Below are positions 10,147-19,227 of a stretch of 64,000 nucleotides of DNA, piece by piece (the first letter of the stretch is position 1; the number at the start of each line of letters is the position of its first letter). The DNA is from Azospirillaceae bacterium. Its GTDB lineage: Bacteria; Pseudomonadota; Alphaproteobacteria; Azospirillales; Azospirillaceae. The position numbers and the translations under genes are program-made. The stretch covers positions 1 through 64,000 of the forward strand of contig DASQNC010000049.1 in assembly GCA_035645145.1 (NCBI GenBank). Direction: 5' to 3'. Below the pieces are notes generated by a model. It was not told the DNA's origin. It was given only the letters and a program-made list of their open reading frames with translations, and did not search any database.

Positions 10147-10842
10147 ATGCATGTACAGATCTACGACGCGCCGGACGATCTCGAGGCGGCGCTGCTTGCC
10201 CTGAAGGACCGCATCCTGTTGGCGGCCCTGCCGGACGTGCCCTTCGATGGTTGGACACGACGGGGGATTCAGGTCGGAGCGGAGGCCGTGGGCGTTGATC
10301 CGGCCGAGGCCGCGATGGCCTTCCCGGAGGGGCCCGCCGATCTGGTTGCCCATTTCAGCGACTGGGCCGACCGCCGCATGCTGGACGGTCTGATCGCCCG
10401 GGATTTGGCGTCCATGCGGGTGCGCGACCGGATCGGCCTGGGTGTGCGGCTGCGTCTGGAGGCGGTGGCGCTTCACCGCGAGGCCGTGCGGCGCGCCGCG
10501 TCCTTCCTGGCCTTGCCGGAAAACGCGGGTCTGGGACTTCGGCTGGCCGGTGCGACGGCCAACGCCATCTGGTACGCCGCCGGGGATACGGCGACCGATT
10601 ACAACTGGTACACCAAGCGCGGGCTTCTGGTCGGCGTTCTGGGAGCCACGACGCTCTATTGGTTGACGGACGAGTCCGAGGGGCATGCCGAGACCTGGCA
10701 GTTCCTCGACCGGCGCATCGACGACGTCATGCGCGTCGGCCGTGCGGTGTCCCGTCCGCCGCGACTGGACCGGTTGCCGGTCTATGTGCCGTCGCCGGCA
10801 CGGTTCATCCGCCAGCTTCGCCGACGATTGCGCGATATGTGA
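10147..10842 (+). CDS. COQ9 family protein
   Basis: A 231-residue member of the COQ9 family. Family proteins have a TetR-like fold with a lipid-binding pocket and, in mitochondria, present ubiquinone intermediates to COQ7. Visible features are an N-terminal helical region with DGWTRRGIQVGAEAVGV near 34-50, an RDRIGLGVRLRLEA segment near 95-108 and an aromatic TDYNWYTKRGLLVGVLGATT near 149-168 typical of the COQ9 C-terminal domain. A role in ubiquinone synthesis or membrane lipid handling is inferred. It sits directly after def and converges on sspB. Confidence 0.88.
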   Translation: MHVQIYDAPDDLEAALLALKDRILLAALPDVPFDGWTRRGIQVGAEAVGVDPAEAAMAFPEGPADLVAHFSDWADRRMLDGLIARDLASMRVRDRIGLGVRLRLEAVALHREAVRRAASFLALPENAGLGLRLAGATANAIWYAAGDTATDYNWYTKRGLLVGVLGATTLYWLTDESEGHAETWQFLDRRIDDVMRVGRAVSRPPRLDRLPVYVPSPARFIRQLRRRLRDM

Positions 10843-10867
10843 CGGGCAGGCGTTTCCCATGGTTCGG

Positions 10868-10902
10868 GGCCGTGGTCCAAAGACCGCGGTCCAAAGACGG
10901 CC
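10868..10902. terminator. imperfect hairpin between converging COQ9 and sspB genes
   Basis: A 6-bp outer stem (10868-10873 with 10897-10902) encloses a second small GGTC/GACC stem. Its position between converging genes suggests bidirectional termination, but there is no U-tract. Confidence 0.3.
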
Positions 10903-10934
10903 GTCCCAACGCGTCGCGTGCGGCTGCCGGGCGC

Positions 10935-11447
10935 CTACTTCTTGCGGAAGGCGTCGAGCGCGACGACTTGGCCCCGCTTGGGCTCCTCGGGCTTGTCCTG
11001 TTCGGCCGTGTCGGCCCCGCTCGCGTCGGTCTTGCGGAGGTCGGCTTTGTCGGCCTGGGGTGCGGTCTCGGCGGAATCCGTATCCGCGTCGTCAGCCGGC
11101 TGGAATTGCAGGGCGAAATTGACCGAGGGGTCGGCGAAGGTGCTGATGGCGTCGAAGGGAATGACGATGCGCTCGCGCACGCCACCGAAGCTGAGCGTGA
11201 CGGAGAACCCCTCATCGGTGACCTCCAGTCCGAAGAACTGGAACTGGAGGACGATGGTCATTTCGTTGGGGTACTGCGCGCGCAGATAGGCCGGGACTTC
11301 CACCCCGGGATGGTTCGTATTGAATGTAATGTAGAAGTGGTGGTCGCCGGGAAGGCCGTCCTTCGCCACCTGGGTCAATGCCTCGCGCATGACGTGCCGG
11401 AAGGCAGCGTCAATCATGCGGTCGTATCTCAGTCCTTCCGGAGACAT
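10935..11447 (-). CDS. sspB: SspB-type ClpXP adaptor for ssrA-tagged proteins
   Basis: The alphaproteobacterial SspB adaptor tethers proteins carrying the tmRNA tag to ClpXP. The 170-residue protein starts MSPEGLRYDRMIDAAFRHVM. Its beta-rich core contains HHFYITFNTNHPGVEVP near 36-52 and FSVTLSFGGVRERIVIPFDA near 81-100. An acidic disordered linker follows (about 118-155) and then a short conserved C-terminal ClpX-binding tail ending RGQVVALDAFRKK. The tmRNA gene lies immediately upstream on the same strand, which fits a common task in clearing products of stalled ribosomes. Confidence 0.9.
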   Translation of the reverse strand: MSPEGLRYDRMIDAAFRHVMREALTQVAKDGLPGDHHFYITFNTNHPGVEVPAYLRAQYPNEMTIVLQFQFFGLEVTDEGFSVTLSFGGVRERIVIPFDAISTFADPSVNFALQFQPADDADTDSAETAPQADKADLRKTDASGADTAEQDKPEEPKRGQVVALDAFRKK

Positions 11448-11494
11448 TCCCCACCCACTTCGCGTTGCGCCGGGCCGGGTGACACGGCGCGAGT

Positions 11495-11801
11495 GGGGGG
11501 CTTCTGTTGCCCGGTGCCCCCCGAACCGCGCTATACGGCTGGTTTGCCTTAGCCCGCTAAGCGGGGTTAGGCGGCCATCCGAAGAGCAGGCGCCGTGTTG
11601 TCGTTGGCACCTATAGGATCGGCCCGATAACGGCGGAACCATGCCGGGCGAAAACTCCGCCTTTACTGCGCGCGTCGATCCTGTTTCGCCCCCACTGACC
11701 GGCCGAAGCCGGTTGAGTTGGTGGAGGCGCCGGGTACTGCCCCCGGGTCCGCTACGCCTATTCCACGAAGCGTTTATCGCCATAGTCCGGTGCGACCGGA
11801 C
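11495..11801 (-). ncRNA. ssrA: tmRNA, circularly permuted two-piece form
   Basis: On the minus strand an acceptor piece (about 11801-11719) ends in GGCGCCTCCACCA. An intervening spacer with a CCGG-TTCG-type hairpin follows (about 11718-11694). The coding piece then starts GGGGGCGAAACAGGATCGAC at 11693. Its tag frame (11608-11567) reads ANDNTAPALRMAA and stop. This order, with the CCA piece before the tag piece, is the permuted arrangement known for alphaproteobacteria. A -10-like TATATT sits at 11813-11808, and a 7-bp GGGGGGC/GCCCCCC stem at 11495-11522 probably marks the 3' end. Exact ends are estimates. Confidence 0.9.
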
Positions 11802-11861
11802 GGATTGAATATAGGAGGGCTTTGGTCGTTGCGGAAGGCCCCCTCGCGGCCTACCGCCCCT

Positions 11862-13229
11862 TTATAATGCAACCCGCCGCCGAATGTCCGCCGGATCGGC
11901 CGTTCCGACCCGCATCAGGACCGGGTTGAGCCACTGGAGCACGCCGAAGGCCAGCAGCACCGCGCCGGCCACGGCGGTCAGCGTGGCGGCGCTGGCCACC
12001 CCGCCCAGCAGGCCGCCGGCAAGGCTGCCCAACGGCAGGCTGCACTGCGCCACCACGCGGCGGATGGCGAAGACGCGGCCCTGCTTGTCCGATGGCACCA
12101 CGCTCTGCCAGATGGACTGGGAATGGGCGTTCATGAACGGGACGGCCAGTGCGGCAGAGGCGGCACCCGCCAGAACCACGGTGAAGCTTCCTTCGGCATA
12201 GGCGAGAAGGCCGGCACCCGCCAGGATCATCGGCACCACCAGCCCGCGGGCCAGCCGGGTCTTCAATCCGCCCCATGCGCTGACGGCGAGGCCGCCGGCA
12301 AGGCCGCCGACGGCCGTTGCCAGACCCAGGCGCGCCAGCGCGTCCTCGAACGACAGCCCTTGGGCGGCCCAGTCGGCGGCTGTGTCGAATTTCACCACCA
12401 GCACGCTCAGCACATTCGCCAAGGACGCGACGAAGTTCGCCATGGTGAAGCAGGCCAGAAGCCAGAACAGCGACGGCCGGGCCGCGATGTAGGTCCAGCC
12501 CATGGACACATCGGACCAGAACCGGTGCTGGCCCCGCTCCGGCTCCGGCGAGGGAATCCGTATCGCCAGCAAGGCCAATCCGGCCAGCAGGTAGATGACG
12601 GCGTGGATGGCGATGCCGAACGCCGCGCCGTCGGGTTGGCTTTCGAGGCCCATGGCCGTCCAACCCCGGTCCCGCAGCATCTGCGGCATTCCGAAGATCA
12701 CGGCGCCCAGTGGCGGGCCGAGCAGCAGGCGCATGTACCAGGCGGTCTGCATCATGCCGTTGGCCCGCGGCAGCTGCGCCTTGGGCACGAGCGTGGCATA
12801 GGCGGTGTCCAGCGCCGCCGCGTGGAACGAGCCGACGAAGGCGTTGAGGGCGCTGAGGGTCACGATGGCGGCGAGACCGCCCGTGCCCGTGAGGACGGCC
12901 CAAGCCATGGCGGCGTTGACGACGGCGTTGCCGATGTCGGACAGCATCATCACCGTGCGCCGGTCGTACCGGTCGGTGATGGACCCGGCGAGCGGTGCGC
13001 TGAACACGCTCGCCACCAGGAACGCCATGTTCACGGCCGCGAGCGCCGCCGCCAAGTCGGCCTTTTGATGCTCGTCCGGGAACAGGGCGGTGGCGAGCCA
13101 GGCGTTCACGCAGAACAGCGTGATCCCGCTTCCCGCCATGGCGAAGACCTGGGTGGCCCAAAGGGCCAGGAAGGTGGAAAAGCGTTGCGGCGCCGGCTGC
13201 GCGGAGGATTGCCCCCCGTCGCACGACAT
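11862..13229 (-). CDS. MFS transporter (MFS_3 / EntS-like exporter)
   Basis: A 455-residue major facilitator of the MFS_3 group, which contains exporters such as the enterobactin exporter EntS and macrolide pumps. About eleven or twelve hydrophobic helices are visible. The signature loop between helices 2 and 3 reads GSITDRYDRRTVMMLSDIG near 70-88, and a second inter-helix motif SDKQGRVFAIRR is found in the C-terminal half. The ATG at 13229 gives the expected short cytoplasmic N-terminus. thyX lies 11 nt upstream on the same strand, so the two may share a transcript. Substrate unknown. Confidence 0.88.
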   Translation of the reverse strand: MSCDGGQSSAQPAPQRFSTFLALWATQVFAMAGSGITLFCVNAWLATALFPDEHQKADLAAALAAVNMAFLVASVFSAPLAGSITDRYDRRTVMMLSDIGNAVVNAAMAWAVLTGTGGLAAIVTLSALNAFVGSFHAAALDTAYATLVPKAQLPRANGMMQTAWYMRLLLGPPLGAVIFGMPQMLRDRGWTAMGLESQPDGAAFGIAIHAVIYLLAGLALLAIRIPSPEPERGQHRFWSDVSMGWTYIAARPSLFWLLACFTMANFVASLANVLSVLVVKFDTAADWAAQGLSFEDALARLGLATAVGGLAGGLAVSAWGGLKTRLARGLVVPMILAGAGLLAYAEGSFTVVLAGAASAALAVPFMNAHSQSIWQSVVPSDKQGRVFAIRRVVAQCSLPLGSLAGGLLGGVASAATLTAVAGAVLLAFGVLQWLNPVLMRVGTADPADIRRRVAL

Positions 13230-13240
13230 GGGCGGTCCCC

Positions 13241-14203
13241 TTAAGCCGGCCGGCCCAGTGCCGTCATCAATTCGGTCCATTCGCGTTTGCTGAGGCCGCT
13301 GGACTCCACCGTCACGGCCTCGCCCGCCAGCATCCGCTTCACGACCGCCAGTCCGGTTGCGGACAGGCTCACTGCGCCCAGCCGGTACTCCTTGAACGCC
13401 TCGAACGTCAGCGGCACCCAGCGCGCGAGGGTGTCGATCATGACTTCGGCATAGGCGCGGATCTCGTACTGGGCGTGCGGATCGGCACGCAGCCGCAGGA
13501 AATGCATCAGGTTGTGCAGATCCGTCTTCCAGTACCACTGGGTATAGGTGTTCAGGGTCAGGTTCATGCGCGCCAGCTCGCGCGCCAAGCCCCTGCGGTC
13601 CGGGTCGATCAGGCTGCCATCCTCGCGGACGTTCAGCATCTCCTCGTAATGGTCGTACGTGCGCCCGGCATCCTCGCGCAGAAGATCGAGCACGCGAGCC
13701 GCCTCGTCGCCGGTCAGCACGTCGCCGCGGCCCTGGCGGTTCACCGACGATTGCGCCGCCAGATGCTCCGGCGTCGGGATGTAGAATTCCCGGTCCAGGA
13801 TCGAATAGCGGGCCGAGTACTCGTTCACATTCGCGGTGCGGTGCCGGATCCACTGACGGGCCACGAAGATCGGCAGCTTCACATGGTACTTGATCTCGCA
13901 CATCTCGAACGGGGTCGAGTGCCAGTGCCGCATCAGGTATTTGATCAGGCCGGCATCCTCGCTGACCTTCTTCGTGCCGCGGCCATAGGACACGCGCGCC
14001 GCCTGCACCACCGCGCCGTCGTCGCCCATGTAGTCGACGACTCGCACGAAGCCGTGGTCCAGCACCGGAATCGCCGTGTACAGCACCTCCTCCAGTGCCG
14101 GCACGGTCGGGCGGCGGGTCTCGTGCCGCTGCGCGCGGGCCTGGGCGATCTCCTCCGCCTGCTGGGAGGTCAAAGCGGCATTCGGGACGGTCGGTGTGCT
14201 CAT
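13241..14203 (-). CDS. thyX: FAD-dependent thymidylate synthase ThyX
   Basis: Makes dTMP from dUMP with methylene-tetrahydrofolate and reduced FAD, replacing ThyA. The 320-residue protein carries the ThyX signature [13 protein letters not shown] at 120-132, matching RHRxxSxNxxSxR with Ala in place of the first Ser. The active-site Ser/Arg region and a conserved [18 protein letters not shown] near 210-227 are also present. The start at 14203 has no ideal ribosome site but fits family length; a longer frame upstream is not family-like. Confidence 0.95.
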   Translation of the reverse strand: MSTPTVPNAALTSQQAEEIAQARAQRHETRRPTVPALEEVLYTAIPVLDHGFVRVVDYMGDDGAVVQAARVSYGRGTKKVSEDAGLIKYLMRHWHSTPFEMCEIKYHVKLPIFVARQWIRHRTANVNEYSARYSILDREFYIPTPEHLAAQSSVNRQGRGDVLTGDEAARVLDLLREDAGRTYDHYEEMLNVREDGSLIDPDRRGLARELARMNLTLNTYTQWYWKTDLHNLMHFLRLRADPHAQYEIRAYAEVMIDTLARWVPLTFEAFKEYRLGAVSLSATGLAVVKRMLAGEAVTVESSGLSKREWTELMTALGRPA

Positions 14204-14315
14204 GGCGGCGGGCTTCGCTGGCGAGTCCGGATCAGACCGCGAAGTTAAAGTGGGCGGCCCGGGAGCGCCATACGAATTGTAGTGGTTGGCCCCGTGGCAC
14301 CACACAATCCCCAGT

Positions 14316-15398
14316 TCAGCCGGCCCCAGTTCCGCCGGCTTCCTTCAACAGGGTTTCCATGCACTCGGCCTCGGTCCCCTTGGCAAGGGCGGAGCCGTCC
14401 AGGCGGCCCTCCTCCCAGGCCGAGATGATGGAGGGGTGCACGTAACCGGACCGGCAGACGGCCGGTGTGTTGCCCAGCGCCCGCGAGACCTGCCGGATGG
14501 CGGCGGCGACCGCGCGCTTGGCGTGGGCCTTGTTCTGGGGCGGGGGCGTTTCGGCCAGCGCCGCGGCGCACAGGTGGGTGCCGGCCCAGGTACGGAAGTC
14601 CTTGGCCGTGAAATCGGCGCCCGTGATCTGCTTCAGATAGGCGTTCACATCCGCCGAACCGACGCCGCGCCGTTCGCCCTCGTCGTCCACGTATTGGAAC
14701 AGGTGCTGCCCGGGGACGTCCTGGCAGGCCCGAACCACCTTGGCCACGCGACGATCGTTCAGGCCCACGTTCCAGAGCCTTCCGCTCTTGCCACGGAACT
14801 GGAAGCGCATCTCGGCCCCGTCGATGCGGACATGCCGGTCGCGCAGCGTGGTCAGCCCGAAGCTCTGGTTCTTGGTGTAATCGGCGTTGCCGACGCGGAT
14901 CAGCGTCTGCTCCAAAAGCTTCACGATGGCGGCCAGCACCTTTTCCCGCGGCAGGCCGGGACGCTTGAGATCCGCTTCCACCCGTTCGCGGATCCGCGGC
15001 AGGGCGTGGGCAAAGGCGAGTATCCGTTCGAATTTGGCCGTGTCGCGCGCTTCGCGGAACCGGGCGTGATACTTGTACTGCTTGCGTCCCTCGGCATCGC
15101 GGCCCGTCGCCTGGATGTGCCCGTCGGCGTCAGCGCAGATCCAGACGTCCGTCCAGGCCGGTGGGATCGCCAGTGCCCGGATCCGCTCCAGCGTGGCCGC
15201 GTCCGTGACGCGGCCGCCCTTGGCATTCCAATACGTGAAGCCCTTGCCGGTGCGCCGGCGCGAGATGCCGGGCTCGTCGTCGTTCACATAGCGCAGGCCG
15301 GCGGCCTCGGCCGTCTCTTCCGGAGGTGGCGTTTCGGGGGCCGCCGGCACGGCGGAGGGGCTGGGGGCAACGGGAAGGTCGTGCAGGCGCGCGTCCAT
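14316..15398 (-). CDS. DNA topoisomerase IB (poxvirus-type)
   Basis: A 360-residue type IB topoisomerase of the bacterial/poxvirus branch, which relaxes supercoils through a 3'-phosphotyrosine. The N-terminal domain contains [14 protein letters not shown] and [11 protein letters not shown]. The catalytic domain has [15 protein letters not shown], a Lys/Arg-rich RNQ-type core, and the tyrosine motif SGYVHPSII with Tyr near 319. The ATG at 15398 begins MDARLHDLP. The upstream continuation of the frame merely reads through a tandem repeat and is not family-like. It is co-directional with the mrp gene but separated by that repeat. Confidence 0.93.
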   Translation of the reverse strand: MDARLHDLPVAPSPSAVPAAPETPPPEETAEAAGLRYVNDDEPGISRRRTGKGFTYWNAKGGRVTDAATLERIRALAIPPAWTDVWICADADGHIQATGRDAEGRKQYKYHARFREARDTAKFERILAFAHALPRIRERVEADLKRPGLPREKVLAAIVKLLEQTLIRVGNADYTKNQSFGLTTLRDRHVRIDGAEMRFQFRGKSGRLWNVGLNDRRVAKVVRACQDVPGQHLFQYVDDEGERRGVGSADVNAYLKQITGADFTAKDFRTWAGTHLCAAALAETPPPQNKAHAKRAVAAAIRQVSRALGNTPAVCRSGYVHPSIISAWEEGRLDGSALAKGTEAECMETLLKEAGGTGAG

Positions 15399-15434
15399 GC
15401 CGGTTGCAACGTGCGACCGTGCGGTTTGCTCCGC

Positions 15435-15494
15435 CCCCGTGATCCTGGGCCCCGTGATCCTGGGCCCCGTGATCCTGGGCCCCCGTGATCCCGG
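15435..15494. repeat. three perfect 15-bp tandem repeats plus a degenerate fourth
   Basis: The unit CCCCGTGATCCTGGG occurs head-to-tail at 15435-15449, 15450-15464 and 15465-15479. A fourth, diverged copy ends in a GGGGG run at about 15481-15494. It fills most of the gap between the mrp gene and topoisomerase IB, outside both coding regions. Copy number is likely to vary by slippage. Confidence 0.9.
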
Positions 15495-15522
15495 GGGAAC
15501 CCGAACGCGACGCCCGTGCGCC

Positions 15523-16635
15523 CTATTGCACCACGATCCGCGGGGCCGGCCGGTGCGGTCCGCCCGCCACCTTCCCCCAGACCCGCGCGGCGATCGCCCG
15601 GTAGGCGGCGGCATGCGGGCTGTCGGGCTCGGATACGACGATCGGGGCGCCGCCGTCGGACGTCTCGCGGATGCGGATGTCCAGCGGGATCTCGCCCAGG
15701 AACTCGACACCCAGGCGCTCGGCCTCCGTGCGTGCGCCGCCGTGGCTGAACACGTCCGTCCGGTGGCCGCAGTTGGGGCAGCAGAAGTAGCTCATGTTTT
15801 CGATGATGCCGAGCACCGGCACATCGACCCGCCGGAACATCTCCAGCCCCTTGCGGGCATCGAGCAGCGCGATGTCCTGCGGGGTGGAGACGATCACCGC
15901 GCCGGCAAGCTGCACCTGCTGGCACAGGGTCAATTGGGCATCCCCGGTCCCCGGCGGCATGTCCACCAGCAGCACGTCGAGTTCCCCCCAGGCCACGTCC
16001 CGCAGCATCTGCTGGATGGCCCCCATCACCATCGGCCCGCGCCAGATGGTGGGCTGCTCCTCGGGCACCAGGAAGCCGATCGACATCACCTTCACGCCAT
16101 GCCCGGCCAGCGGTTCCATCCGCCGGCCTTCCAGGATGTTCGGACGGCCGGACAGGCCCATCATCCGCGGCATGGACGGGCCGTAGACGTCGGCGTCCAG
16201 CAGGCCGACACGCAGCCCCTGGGCGGCCAAGCCCAGCGCGAGGTTCGCAGCGGTCGTCGATTTGCCCACGCCGCCCTTGCCCGAAGCCACTGCGACGATG
16301 GCACGCACGCCCGCCACCTCGGTGCGGCCTGCGCGCGCCGGCTGCGGCTGGGCGGGCGGGGGCGGAGGGGAGGTGGGAGCGGCGGTCCTGTGGGCGGTCA
16401 GCACGGCGGTGACGCGGGTCACGCCCGGCAACCGTGCCACTGCCTGTTCGGCCGCCTGGCGCAACGGTTCGAGCGCTGGTCCGCGCCTGGGGTCGACCTC
16501 GACGGCGAACGAGACGTGCCCTTCGCGCACGGCAAGGCCCGTGACCATGCCGAGCGAGACGATGTCCCGCCCCTGGTCGGGGTCGGTGACCTGCCGCAGG
16601 GCCTCGGCGACTTGTGCTTCCGTAATCTGCGCCAT
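15523..16635 (-). CDS. apbC: Mrp/ApbC iron-sulfur cluster carrier ATPase
   Basis: A P-loop ATPase of the Mrp/NBP35 family that binds and delivers iron-sulfur clusters to apo-proteins. The 370-residue protein has an N-terminal MIP18/DUF59 domain (about 1-80), a Pro/Ala linker, and the deviant Walker A GKGGVGKS near 122-129. It also has DMPPGTGDAQL in the nucleotide-binding core and the cluster-binding CPNC near 282-285. The ATG at 16635 gives MAQITEAQVAEALRQV, the usual family start. It is divergent from hflK with about 140 bp between starts. Confidence 0.95.
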   Translation of the reverse strand: MAQITEAQVAEALRQVTDPDQGRDIVSLGMVTGLAVREGHVSFAVEVDPRRGPALEPLRQAAEQAVARLPGVTRVTAVLTAHRTAAPTSPPPPPAQPQPARAGRTEVAGVRAIVAVASGKGGVGKSTTAANLALGLAAQGLRVGLLDADVYGPSMPRMMGLSGRPNILEGRRMEPLAGHGVKVMSIGFLVPEEQPTIWRGPMVMGAIQQMLRDVAWGELDVLLVDMPPGTGDAQLTLCQQVQLAGAVIVSTPQDIALLDARKGLEMFRRVDVPVLGIIENMSYFCCPNCGHRTDVFSHGGARTEAERLGVEFLGEIPLDIRIRETSDGGAPIVVSEPDSPHAAAYRAIAARVWGKVAGGPHRPAPRIVVQ

Positions 16636-16776
16636 GGTTGAAAACTTACGCCCTTCACCGATATTGCGGCGGAACCCACGTCCGGGTGGTGCATCCCATG
16701 CACGGGTCACCATATGAGGGCGAAACGGTCCGACGGGAAGGGAGATGCCCGGCGGATGGCATGCGAGGTGTGTGGG

Positions 16777-17952
16777 ATGCCGTGGAACAATCAGGGTGGG
16801 GGTGGCAGCGGCGGCCCCTGGGGTCCGCCGCCGGGTGGCGGCGGGCGGAATCCGTGGGGCCAGGGTGGCGGCGGCGGCGGCTTCGGCGGCGGCCAGCAGT
16901 CACCCGATCTCGAGGATCTGCTGCGCAAGAGCCAGGACCGGTTGCGCCGCCTGTTCCCGGGCGGGGGCAACGGTGGAAAGGGCCTTCTGGCCGTTCTCGG
17001 CGTCCTGATGCTGGTCTGGTTGTTCACCGGGGTCTACCGGGTGCAGCCGGATGAGCAGGGGGTGGTCCTGCGGTTCGGCCAGTATGTCCGGACCGAACAG
17101 CCCGGCCTGCGCTACCACCTGCCGACGCCGATCGAAACGGTGGAGCTGCCGAAGGTCACGCTGGTCAACCGGGTCGAGGTCGGATTCCGCTCGGCCGGCG
17201 AGTCCCGGCGTCCCGGCGGCGAACGGGACATTCCCGACGAGTCGCTGATGCTGACCGGCGACGAGAACATCATCGACATCGACTTCAACGTGTTCTGGGT
17301 CATCAAGGACGCGGGCAACTACCTGTTCCGCATCCGCAACCCCCAGGACACGGTGCGCCGCGCGGCCGAGAGCGCCATGCGCGAGATCATCGGCCGGACC
17401 GAAATCCAGCCCGCCCTGACCGATGCCCGCGAGGAGATCGAGGTGCAGACGCGCCGGCTGCTCCAGCAGATGCTGGACGATTACCAGTCCGGCGTGGAGG
17501 TCACGCAGGTGCAGCTTCTGAAGGTGGATCCGCCGGGTCCGGTGGTGGATGCGTTCAACGACGTGCAGCGTGCGCGTTCCGACCGCGAACGCCTGCGCAA
17601 CGAGGCGGAGGCCTACCGCAACGACATCATCCCGCGCGCCCGCGGCGATGCGGAACGCCTGTTGCAGGAGGCGGCCGCCTACCGCGAGCAGGTCATCAGT
17701 CTGGCGCAGGGTGACGCGCGCCGGTTCGCGTCGGTGCTGGATGCATACAAGCAGGCACCCGAGGTGACAGCCCAGCGCATCTACCTGGAAACCATGGAAC
17801 AGGTGCTGCGCGGCACCAACAAGGTCATCATCGATGCCGCGGGTGAGAACGGGCAGGGCGTGGTGCCGTACCTACCGTTGCCCGACATCATGCGCCAGAT
17901 GCCGCGTCCGGGCACGCCCCAGGCGCAACCGCAACAGGCGCCGCGCCGCTGA
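16777..17952 (+). CDS. hflK: FtsH-modulating membrane protein HflK
   Basis: HflK pairs with HflC to form a large SPFH-domain cage around the FtsH protease in the inner membrane. The 391-residue protein begins MPWNNQGGGG with a Gly/Pro-rich cytoplasmic tail (1-55). A single hydrophobic helix at about 68-88 is followed by a band-7/SPFH domain starting VQPDEQGVVLRFGQYV and a helical coiled-coil stretch. The start at 16777 was chosen because MPWNNQ is the family N-terminus; two in-frame ATGs upstream (16714, 16756) cannot be excluded. hflC follows 17 nt later. Confidence 0.95.
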   Translation: MPWNNQGGGGSGGPWGPPPGGGGRNPWGQGGGGGGFGGGQQSPDLEDLLRKSQDRLRRLFPGGGNGGKGLLAVLGVLMLVWLFTGVYRVQPDEQGVVLRFGQYVRTEQPGLRYHLPTPIETVELPKVTLVNRVEVGFRSAGESRRPGGERDIPDESLMLTGDENIIDIDFNVFWVIKDAGNYLFRIRNPQDTVRRAAESAMREIIGRTEIQPALTDAREEIEVQTRRLLQQMLDDYQSGVEVTQVQLLKVDPPGPVVDAFNDVQRARSDRERLRNEAEAYRNDIIPRARGDAERLLQEAAAYREQVISLAQGDARRFASVLDAYKQAPEVTAQRIYLETMEQVLRGTNKVIIDAAGENGQGVVPYLPLPDIMRQMPRPGTPQAQPQQAPRR

Positions 17953-17969
17953 GGGGAAGATCCGCAGCC

Positions 17970-18953
17970 ATGAATAGATTTCTTCTTGCCGTCGGCGCCG
18001 CGGTCGTCCTTCTGGCGGTCATCGCGGCCAGCGCGCTGTTCACCGTGCGGGAGACCCAGCAGGCGCTGGTGCTCCAGTTCGGCCAGCCGGTCGACGTGAT
18101 CAGCGAACCGGGCCTCAAGGTCAAACTCCCGCTCGTCCAGAACGTGGTCTACATGGAGCGCCGGGTCCTCGACCTGGAGCCGCCGATGGAGCAGGTGATC
18201 CTGTCCGACCAGCGCCGGCTGGAGGTGGACACGTTTGCGCGCTACCGCATCTTCAGCCCGCTGGACTTCTACCGGTCGGTCGGGAACGAAGCGGTGGCCG
18301 AGACCCGCCTGTCCTCCATCGTGAATGCCACCGTCCGCCGCGTGCTGGGTTCCGCAACCCAGCTCCAGGTCTTGTCCGAGGAGCGGGCGCGGCTGATGGA
18401 GGAGATCACCCGCCAGGTGAATGCCGAGGCGCATCGGTTCGGCATCGAGATCGTGGATGTCCGCATCCGCCGGGCCGACGTGCCGGACGCCGCCACCCAG
18501 GCGATCTTCGCCCGCATGCGTTCGGAGCGCGAGCGCGAAGCGGCCGAGTTCCGCGCCCAGGGGCAGGAGCAGTCCCAGCAGATCCGCTCGCGCGCGGATC
18601 GCGAACGGACGGTGCTGCTGGCCGAAGCCCAGCGCGATGCGCAGATCCTGCGCGGTGAGGGCGACAACCAGGCCCTGCGGATCCTGGCCGAGGCCAACAA
18701 CCGCGACCAGCAGTTCTACGCCTTCTACCGGACGCTCCAGGCCTATCGCGAGGCCATGCGGAACGAGGACACCACGCTGGTGCTCTCGCCCCAAAGCAAC
18801 TTCTTCCGCTTCTTCAGCGGTTTCCCGCAAGCCCAGGGCAGCGCGGGTGCGGGGAACGGGGCCGGCGGTGGCGGGCCGGTGGCGGGCGGGGCGGTTCCCC
18901 CGGCTCCGGCGCAGGCCCAGGCACCGGGCGCGGCCGGTGCCAATCGGCCGTGA
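17970..18953 (+). CDS. hflC: FtsH-modulating membrane protein HflC
   Basis: Partner of HflK in the FtsH-regulating complex. The 327-residue protein has an N-terminal membrane anchor (about 4-26) and an SPFH domain beginning TVRETQQALVLQFGQPVD. Conserved stretches include VDTFARYRIFSPLDFY and IVDVRIRRADVPDAATQ, and the long helix contains QRDAQILRGEG. The C-terminus after about 285 is a Gly/Ala/Pro-rich tail. GGGGAA lies 9 nt before the ATG. Order hflK-hflC-degP groups membrane quality control functions. Confidence 0.96.
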   Translation: MNRFLLAVGAAVVLLAVIAASALFTVRETQQALVLQFGQPVDVISEPGLKVKLPLVQNVVYMERRVLDLEPPMEQVILSDQRRLEVDTFARYRIFSPLDFYRSVGNEAVAETRLSSIVNATVRRVLGSATQLQVLSEERARLMEEITRQVNAEAHRFGIEIVDVRIRRADVPDAATQAIFARMRSEREREAAEFRAQGQEQSQQIRSRADRERTVLLAEAQRDAQILRGEGDNQALRILAEANNRDQQFYAFYRTLQAYREAMRNEDTTLVLSPQSNFFRFFSGFPQAQGSAGAGNGAGGGGPVAGGAVPPAPAQAQAPGAAGANRP

Positions 18954-18983
18954 CGGGGCGACCGTAACGGGGTGGTCCGCAGC

Positions 18984-19018
18984 GAAAGGGGGCCGGGCGC
19001 ACGCCGTCCGGCCCTTTC
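18984..19018 (+). terminator. terminator-like hairpin after hflC
   Basis: A stem of about 11 bp with a two-base bulge (GAAAGG-GGCCGG against CCGGCCCTTTC) lies about 30 nt after hflC and is followed by CTGTTCC. It would separate hflKC from degP, which has its own 200-bp leader. Confidence 0.5.
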
Positions 19019-19227
19019 CTGTTCCCGGCTCCCGACCCTCTACTTTCGGGCGGTGCGCCGAATTGCCCGGCCCTGCTGCGGCCGGCATAGCCTTAATTGC
19101 ACCAAACTCGCTTTTCAGAAGAATCGCAGGCGCGGTAGGTTCGAGCCGACTGTCAGGTATTGCCCGATCCGTCAGGTGCCGTGCCCGCGTCATATCGAGG
19201 CCCCGTCAAGGCCAGGAGAAGTCGTCC

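Noticed and set aside
15435-15494. Tandem repeat considered as a CRISPR array
   Set aside because: The copies are directly adjacent with no spacers and the unit is only 15 bp.
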